9,974 nucleotides of DNA from Spirochaetaceae bacterium (GTDB lineage Bacteria; Spirochaetota; Spirochaetia; Treponematales; Breznakiellaceae), in assembly GCA_031257135.1 (NCBI GenBank), contig JAIRPH010000207.1, forward strand, positions 1 to 9,974. The letters run 5' to 3'. The position numbers and the translations under genes were made by a program. Under the pieces are notes generated by a model, which saw nothing but the letters and a program-made list of their open reading frames with translations, made no database searches and was not told the DNA's origin. Shown in pieces: positions 6,288 to 9,974 of this stretch (positions are counted from its first letter, which is position 1; the number at the start of each line of letters is the position of its first letter).

Positions 6288-7199
6288 TTAGAAAAGATCA
6301 TCAAGGTTGTAGGGCGTCTCCTGATACACATAATTAAGCCAGTTTGAGAAAAAAAGATGAGCGTGCGCCCGCCAGCGGACTATCGGGGGCGTGTTGGGAT
6401 CGTCTCCGGGGTAATAGTTTTTCGGAACTTCGATGGGAAGCCCTTTGTCCAAATCCCGGCGGTATTCCCGGTCTAAGGTCAGAGGATCGTACTCCAAATG
6501 ACCGGTGACGTATATTTCCCTGCCCTCTCTGGCGGTTACGATGAATATCCCCGCTTCTTCCGATTCTGACTGGATTGCGAGGTCTGGGCGGCGGGTTATG
6601 GCTTCGCGGTCGATTTCGGTATGCCGGGACTGGGGCGCGAGAAACTCGTCGTCGAAACCCCGGAACAAGGTATGCCGTCCCCGAACCCGATGAGGGAAAA
6701 TCCCGAAGAGCTTCCGATCTAAGCCCCGCTTGGGGATGCCGTAGCGGTGGTAGAGTCCGGCTTGCGCGCCCCAGCAGATATGAAGGGTAGACCAGACTCT
6801 GCGCGCTGAGTAGTCCAGCACAGCGGCAAGCTCATTCCAATAATCCACCGCTTCAAAGGGCAGGGTTTCGACCGGCGCGCCGGTGATGATAAGCCCGTCG
6901 AACCGGGTATTCATAATCCATTCTGAATTGACGTAAAACCGCTCAAGATGTCCGGGCGGCGCGTTGCGGGATATGTGGCTTCCCATACGCAGGAGGGTTA
7001 TATCCACCTGTAAGGGGCTATTGCTCAAAAGCCTGAGCAGTTGTATTTCCGTATCCACCGTGGTAGGCATGAGATTGGCGATAGCGACTCTAAGAGGGCG
7101 GATATCCTGATGCTCGGCTCTGACGTCAGCTATAACAAAGACGTTTTCTTTTTTCAGCGCGGAATATGCGGGCAAAGCCATCGGAATTTTTATCGGCAT
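6288..7199 (-). CDS. metA: Homoserine O-acyltransferase MetA, predicted acetyl-CoA type
   Basis: 303 residues, family length. It acylates L-homoserine at the first committed step of methionine biosynthesis in the cytoplasm. Visible features are the N-terminus MPIKIP, NLMPTTVDTE (43-51), ITGAPVE (105-111), the nucleophile Cys142 in HICWGAQAGLYH, SRHTE (191-195) and the VTGHLEYD motif with catalytic-type His234 and Glu236. Residue 111 is Glu; in this family Glu111 goes with acetyl-CoA and Gly111 with succinyl-CoA, so the product is probably O-acetylhomoserine although the gene is traditionally called homoserine O-succinyltransferase. I chose the ATG at 7199 rather than 7310: it gives the canonical N-terminus, and the promoter -10 lies 7 nt upstream. 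A HLEYD in place of the common HPEYD is a mild oddity. Confidence 0.94.
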   Translation of the reverse strand: MPIKIPMALPAYSALKKENVFVIADVRAEHQDIRPLRVAIANLMPTTVDTEIQLLRLLSNSPLQVDITLLRMGSHISRNAPPGHLERFYVNSEWIMNTRFDGLIITGAPVETLPFEAVDYWNELAAVLDYSARRVWSTLHICWGAQAGLYHRYGIPKRGLDRKLFGIFPHRVRGRHTLFRGFDDEFLAPQSRHTEIDREAITRRPDLAIQSESEEAGIFIVTAREGREIYVTGHLEYDPLTLDREYRRDLDKGLPIEVPKNYYPGDDPNTPPIVRWRAHAHLFFSNWLNYVYQETPYNLDDLF

Positions 7200-7206
7200 G
7201 AGCCTA

Positions 7207-7235
7207 AGTATGCCTGAAAACCGTAAAAACCGCAA
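7207..7235 (-). promoter_or_regulatory. Promoter of metA, predicted leaderless
   Basis: On the - strand TTGCGG (complement of 7230-7235), a 17-nt spacer and CATACT (complement of 7207-7212) precede the ATG by 7 nt. The same TTGCGG -35 is used in front of floA. With no room for a leader, a SAM or T-box riboswitch is excluded for this transcript, and no Shine-Dalgarno is present. Confidence 0.6.
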
Positions 7236-7344
7236 GCCGTCAATACTCGAATACATCCCATCCTCTGGGCGGGGCGTCTGACGCTCGCCGGCGGATTTGG
7301 GCGAGGACATAAGCTATATTTAAGGCGCCGCTTCTCAAAAGTCC

Positions 7345-7380
7345 TTTTTTTCAAACCTTTTAACGCCGGTTTGGAAAAAA
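7345..7380. repeat. Inverted repeat in the metA-grpE divergent region
   Basis: TTTTTTTCAAACC (7345-7357) and GGTTTGGAAAAAA (7368-7380) can pair over 13 positions (one G·T) around a 10-nt loop. It lies between the metA and grpE promoters, the usual place for an operator, but could also be a weak hairpin in an unseen transcript. It is not a CIRCE element. Confidence 0.4.
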
Positions 7381-7403
7381 CCAATTTCTGAAGCCGAAAA
7401 TTC

Positions 7404-7433
7404 TTGACCTTTAGGCGTTAGGTTAAGTATGTT
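7404..7433 (+). promoter_or_regulatory. Promoter of grpE
   Basis: TTGACC (7404-7409), an 18-nt spacer and TATGTT (7428-7433) suggest a housekeeping sigma promoter with transcription start near 7440 and a leader of about 40 nt. The overlapping TAAGTA/AAGTAT is an alternative -10. I see no CIRCE inverted repeat (TTAGCACTC-N9-GAGTGCTAA) in the 280-bp metA-grpE gap. Confidence 0.5.
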
Positions 7434-7479
7434 TTTAGTAAAGAATATAAAAATTTATGGAGAAAGGTGTAGGATTTTC

Positions 7480-8097
7480 ATGTCAAACGATATTGGTCAC
7501 GACGAAAGCAGGAATGAGGAAGTCCCTGCGGAAGAAGCCGGCGCGGTTTCCGGGGTTGATCCGGGTAATGAGCATGAACCGGCGCAGTCTGCCGATTCAG
7601 CGCAAGAAGGTATGACTCAGGAAGAGGAAATTGCGGCTCTCAAGGAACAGCTTGCGGCTCTGAACGATCAGTACCTGCGGAAAGCCGCGGATTTTGAAAA
7701 CTTCCGCAAACGTATGAACCGGGAAAAACAGGAAGCCGTTGATTTCGCTAATCAAGCCATTCTCTTGGACCTTATCCAAGTCATCGACGACTTTGAGCGG
7801 GCGATCAAATCCGCGGAAACCTCGAAGGATTTTTCCAGCTTCTACGAGGGAATCAGCATGATCGAAAAACGCCTCAGTTCCCAGTTGGAAAACAAGTGGG
7901 GGCTGAAACGCTACGATTCCGCGGGCGAAGCCTTTGATCCGAACCGGCACGAGGCAATCGCCACGGAAAAATCCCCGGAAACCGAAGAACCTACGGTCGG
8001 CGAAGAATTCCTCAAAGGCTATACCCTGAAGGATCGGGTGATCAGAACCGCTAAGGTCAAGGTCATCATGCCGGATCAGCCCGGGGAGGCTCAGTAG
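7480..8097 (+). CDS. grpE: Nucleotide exchange factor GrpE
   Basis: 205 residues. GrpE is a cytoplasmic homodimer that releases ADP from DnaK. The first 45 residues are acidic and low complexity (many Glu, Asp, Ala), typical for the unstructured GrpE tail. A long coiled-coil helix follows (EEEIAALKEQLAALNDQYLRKAADFENFRKR…), then the four-helix region (ILLDLIQVIDDFERAI) and the C-terminal beta domain with the signature FDPNRHEAI … GYTLKDRVIRTAKVKV. I chose the ATG at 7480 rather than the in-frame one at 7429: 7429 overlaps the likely -10 box, whereas 7480 is preceded by GGAGAAAGGTG and AGGA. The dnaK-like gene follows after 117 nt. Confidence 0.94.
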   Translation: MSNDIGHDESRNEEVPAEEAGAVSGVDPGNEHEPAQSADSAQEGMTQEEEIAALKEQLAALNDQYLRKAADFENFRKRMNREKQEAVDFANQAILLDLIQVIDDFERAIKSAETSKDFSSFYEGISMIEKRLSSQLENKWGLKRYDSAGEAFDPNRHEAIATEKSPETEEPTVGEEFLKGYTLKDRVIRTAKVKVIMPDQPGEAQ

Positions 8098-8214
8098 GTT
8101 TTTCCTTTCTTCTAAAAATTTAAAGAAGAAAAGAAAAATTAGTATATTTAAAAAAGAAAAAATATTTTTTTTAGAAAAGATAAAGAAAAAAATCTGGAAA
8201 GGAGTTTTTTATTT
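8098..8214 (+). promoter_or_regulatory. AT-rich leader/promoter region of the first dnaK copy
   Basis: This gap is extremely A/T-rich and mostly purine on the + strand. It contains a weak stem (TTTCTTC/GAAGAAA, 8106-8131), a -10-like TATATT (8143-8148) and a second one further down, but no recognisable -35, so the promoter call is weak. The start at 8215 has the Shine-Dalgarno AAAGGAG with a rather long 10-nt spacer. The block from TTAGTATATTTAAAA (8139) onwards reappears before the second dnaK copy. Confidence 0.5.
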
Positions 8215-8298
8215 ATGGGAAAAATAATCGGCATCGACTTGGGAACGACGAATTCCTGCGTTTCCGTGCTTGAAGGAGGTAAGCCTATCGTCATCCAG
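8139..8298 (+). repeat. Direct repeat, copy A (dnaK leader and 5' end)
   Basis: The repeat spans the leader from TTAGTATATTTAAAA to codon 28 of the gene, matching 9816-9974 with a start-to-start distance of 1676 bp. The 84 coding bases visible in both copies differ at only 5 positions, one of them changing an amino acid (Lys23 here, Glu in copy B). The leaders are identical from AAAAAATCTGGAAAGGAG to the ATG and differ by small indels before that. The match must continue beyond the window, so this is the visible part of a gene duplication. Confidence 0.9.
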
Positions 8299-9819
8299 AA
8301 CTCAGAAGACAGGCGCACGACGCCTTCTATCGTCGGGTTTACCGCAAAAGGCGAGCGGGTTATCGGGCAACCCGCGAAAAACCAGATGATCACTAACCCG
8401 GAAAATACGGTTTATTCGATTAAGCGGTTTATGGGACGCCGCTACTCCGAGGTGGGCAACGAAATAAAGCTGGTCCCCTACAAGGTCGTCGAACAAGGCG
8501 ACGATGTGCGGGTCGATATTGACGGAAAAAAGTATTCCCCCCAAGAAATTTCCGCGTTCGTTCTGCAAAAAATGAAAGAAGCCGCAGAAGACTACCTCAG
8601 AGAAACCGTCACCGAAGCGGTCATTACCGTCCCGGTATACTTCAATGACGTGCAGAGACAAGCCACAAAAGACGCCGGCAAAATCGCAGGACTCGAAGTC
8701 AAACGAATCATCAACGAACCGACCGCCGCATCCCTCGCCTTCGGCTGCAATAAAGACCAAAAAAAAGAAAAAACCATCGCGGTCTACGACCTCGGAGGCG
8801 GCTACTTTGGTATTTCCATCCTCAAATTAGGGGAAGGAGTCTTTGAAGTCACGTCCACAAACGGCGATACCCACCTCGGCGGAGACGACTTCGACCGCAG
8901 AATTATGGAATGGCTCATAAGCGAGTTCAAAAAAGATTCGGGCATCGACTTAGGACAGGACCGAATGGCTCTGCAACGGCTCAGAGAAGCCTCGGAAAAG
9001 GCGAAAATCGAACTTTCCGCGATGCAGACCACCGAAATCAACCTGCCCTTCATCACCGCGGACCAAAGCGGACCAAAACATTTGCAGAAAACCCTCACCC
9101 GGGCGAAATTCGAGCAAATGGTGTCAGACCTCCTTGAACGGTCCAAAGAACCGTGCAAAAAAGCCCTCGCGGATGCGGGACTCTCGGCAGACCAAATCGA
9201 CGAAGTCATTCTCGTAGGCGGGTCCACCAGAATTCCCTCGGTTCAGCAGATCGTCAAAGACCTCTTCAAAAAAGACCCCAACAAAGGGGTCAATCCTGAC
9301 GAAGCCGTCGCTATCGGCGCGGCGATTCAGGGCGGCATCCTCGGAGGCGACGTCAAAGACGTGCTTCTCCTTGACGTAACGGAATTCTCGCTGGGTATCG
9401 AAACCTTCGGCGGGGTGATGACCAAACTCATCCCCAGAAATACCTCGTTTCCCACCCGGAAAAGCCAAATCTTCTCCACCGCCGCGGACGGACAAACCGC
9501 GGTTTCCATTCAGGTCCTTCAGGGCGAACAGGAAATGGCGAACCAAAACCGGACCCTCGGACGCTTCGATCTCGTCGGCATCCCGCCTGCGCCCCAGGGG
9601 GTCCCGCAAATCGAGGTCACCTGCGATATTGACGCAAACGGCATTGTCCACGTTTTCGCCAAAGATTTAGGGACCGGCAAGGAGCAGAAAATCCGCATCG
9701 AGAGTTCGTCAGGACTTTCCGATACCGATATTGACCGGACCCTCGGACACTTCGATCACGCCGGTATCCCGCCCGCGCTCTGCGGTTCCGTAAGCAGAAA
9801 ATTCGCAAAGAAAATTTAG
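8215..9819 (+). CDS. Truncated, active-site-substituted DnaK (Hsp70) paralog
   Basis: 534 residues against about 610-640 for DnaK. Residues 1-378 form the ATPase domain (IGIDLGTTNS at 5-14, Lys70, NEPTAAS at 167-173, ILVGGSTRIP), then the linker VLLLDVT (383-389) and most of the beta substrate-binding domain to about 506. Departures from near-invariant positions: the phosphate motif GGGTFDIS reads GGGYFGIS, so Tyr197 and Gly199 replace the residues equivalent to E. coli Thr199 and Asp201; VPAYF is VPVYF; DVTPLSLG is DVTEFSLG; TFDID is TCDID; HVSAKD is HVFAKD. After GLSDTDID the normal lid is absent, replaced by RTLGHFDHAGIPPALCGS…, a diverged copy of residues 446-463. The TAG stop falls inside the leader repeat of the next dnaK. 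Known family biochemistry predicts little ATPase and no lid closure; it may be a decaying duplicate or a retained non-canonical chaperone. The frame is intact, with a good Shine-Dalgarno. Confidence 0.85.
   Translation: MGKIIGIDLGTTNSCVSVLEGGKPIVIQNSEDRRTTPSIVGFTAKGERVIGQPAKNQMITNPENTVYSIKRFMGRRYSEVGNEIKLVPYKVVEQGDDVRVDIDGKKYSPQEISAFVLQKMKEAAEDYLRETVTEAVITVPVYFNDVQRQATKDAGKIAGLEVKRIINEPTAASLAFGCNKDQKKEKTIAVYDLGGGYFGISILKLGEGVFEVTSTNGDTHLGGDDFDRRIMEWLISEFKKDSGIDLGQDRMALQRLREASEKAKIELSAMQTTEINLPFITADQSGPKHLQKTLTRAKFEQMVSDLLERSKEPCKKALADAGLSADQIDEVILVGGSTRIPSVQQIVKDLFKKDPNKGVNPDEAVAIGAAIQGGILGGDVKDVLLLDVTEFSLGIETFGGVMTKLIPRNTSFPTRKSQIFSTAADGQTAVSIQVLQGEQEMANQNRTLGRFDLVGIPPAPQGVPQIEVTCDIDANGIVHVFAKDLGTGKEQKIRIESSSGLSDTDIDRTLGHFDHAGIPPALCGSVSRKFAKKI
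9734..9789 (+). repeat. Partial internal duplication of the substrate-binding domain coding region
   Basis: The bases from 9734 repeat those from 9548 at an in-frame distance of 186 bp (62 codons). The first 15 bases, ACCGGACCCTCGGAC, are identical, then differences accumulate and similarity fades by about 9790. The encoded peptides are RTLGRFDLVGIPPAPQG (446-462) and RTLGHFDHAGIPPALCG (508-524). The join occurs at ACCGG, shared by the normal DnaK reading (…DIDR) and the donor (…NR). Confidence 0.85.
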
Positions 9820-9974
9820 TATATTTAAAATATGGAAGAAAAGAAAAATATTTTTAGAAAAGAAAAAATCTGGAAAGGAGTTTTTTATTTATGGGAAAAA
9901 TAATCGGCATCGACTTGGGAACGACCAATTCGTGCGTTTCCGTGCTTGAAGGAGGCGAGCCTATCGTCATCCAA
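9816..9974 (+). repeat. Direct repeat, copy B (dnaK leader and 5' end)
   Basis: This block matches the leader and start of the preceding dnaK-like gene. Its first bases (TTAGTATATTTAAAA) overlap the last codon and TAG stop of that gene, so the upstream reading frame ends within the repeat. The -10-like TATATT and Shine-Dalgarno AAAGGAG with a 10-nt spacer are preserved. Confidence 0.9.
9891..9974 (+). CDS. dnaK: DnaK (Hsp70), second tandem copy, 5' end only
   Basis: The window holds 28 codons (MGKIIGIDLGTTNSCVSVLE…), the canonical DnaK N-terminus with the phosphate-1 loop DLGTTNS. Only one residue differs from copy A (Glu23 for Lys23). Shine-Dalgarno AAAGGAG and 10-nt spacer are the same as in copy A. 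Since copy A is truncated and altered, this copy is the better candidate for the working chaperone of GrpE, possibly followed by dnaJ outside the window; that cannot be seen here. Confidence 0.88.
   Translation, partial: MGKIIGIDLGTTNSCVSVLEGGEPIVIQ

Noticed and set aside
7200..7260. SAM-type riboswitch in front of metA
   Set aside because: The -10 box is 7 nt from the ATG, so no leader exists to hold one, and no SAM-box core motif is seen.
7200..7310. Longer MetA start giving 37 extra residues
   Set aside because: MetA proteins start with MPIKIP, and the promoter hexamers lie within this extension.
7429..7479. Longer GrpE start at 7429
   Set aside because: It overlaps the likely -10 box and adds a basic, hydrophobic segment unlike GrpE; the ATG at 7480 has Shine-Dalgarno-like purines in front.
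7200..7479. CIRCE (HrcA operator) upstream of grpE
   Set aside because: No TTAGCACTC-N9-GAGTGCTAA or close variant could be found by eye on either strand.
1..9974. Mobile element, CRISPR array or phage-defence system
   Set aside because: No transposase, integrase, cas gene, regularly spaced repeats or defence domains are present; the only repeats are the dnaK duplication, small inverted repeats and the linker 11-mer.

Overview
The window looks like chromosomal DNA of a spirochaete, most likely a Treponema-type organism. The support is: a LpoB-like lipoprotein with a spirochaete-style lipobox (LFSGC), a tmRNA whose tag ends DYALAA much like the Treponema tags I remember, tRNA and tmRNA genes without an encoded CCA end, a grpE-dnaK neighbourhood, and strong sigma70-like promoters in moderate-GC DNA. 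This assignment is inference; no rRNA or species marker is present. No integrase, IS element or CRISPR array is seen.

Left part (1-2591, + strand): the tail of an unidentified gene, an HD-domain phosphohydrolase, a tRNA-Pro(UGG), and, 3 nt after the tRNA, an RluA-family pseudouridine synthase. Middle part (2588-5163, - strand): reading from right to left, an LpoB-like lipoprotein, the tmRNA gene ssrA, and two tandem paralogous outer-membrane-type beta-barrel proteins. Next, floA (+) and metA (-) face each other with abutting stop codons. MetA carries Glu111, the residue associated with acetyl-CoA use. Right part (7404-9974, + strand): grpE, a truncated and active-site-substituted dnaK paralog, and the first 28 codons of a second dnaK copy preceded by a near-copy of the same leader.

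Two things stand out. First, the dnaK-like gene at 8215-9819 is not an ordinary DnaK: the phosphate-binding motif reads GGGYFGIS instead of GGGTFDIS, the whole helical lid is missing, the new C-terminal tail is a diverged copy of a piece of its own substrate-binding domain, and its stop codon lies inside the duplicated leader of the next dnaK copy. Second, three genes (HD protein, floA, metA) have a -10 hexamer only 6-7 nt before the start codon and no Shine-Dalgarno, so their mRNAs are predicted to be leaderless. A fourth gene, the pseudouridine synthase, would get a 3-nt leader when the tRNA in front of it is processed. The other genes (lpoB-like, both beta-barrel genes, grpE, both dnaK copies) have clear Shine-Dalgarno sequences, so the two initiation modes are interleaved here.

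Functionally the window mixes RNA maintenance and translation quality control (tRNA-Pro, pseudouridine synthase, tmRNA), protein folding (GrpE, DnaK), envelope proteins (LpoB-like, beta-barrels, FloA) and methionine biosynthesis (MetA). It is a housekeeping region with one locally rearranged chaperone locus.
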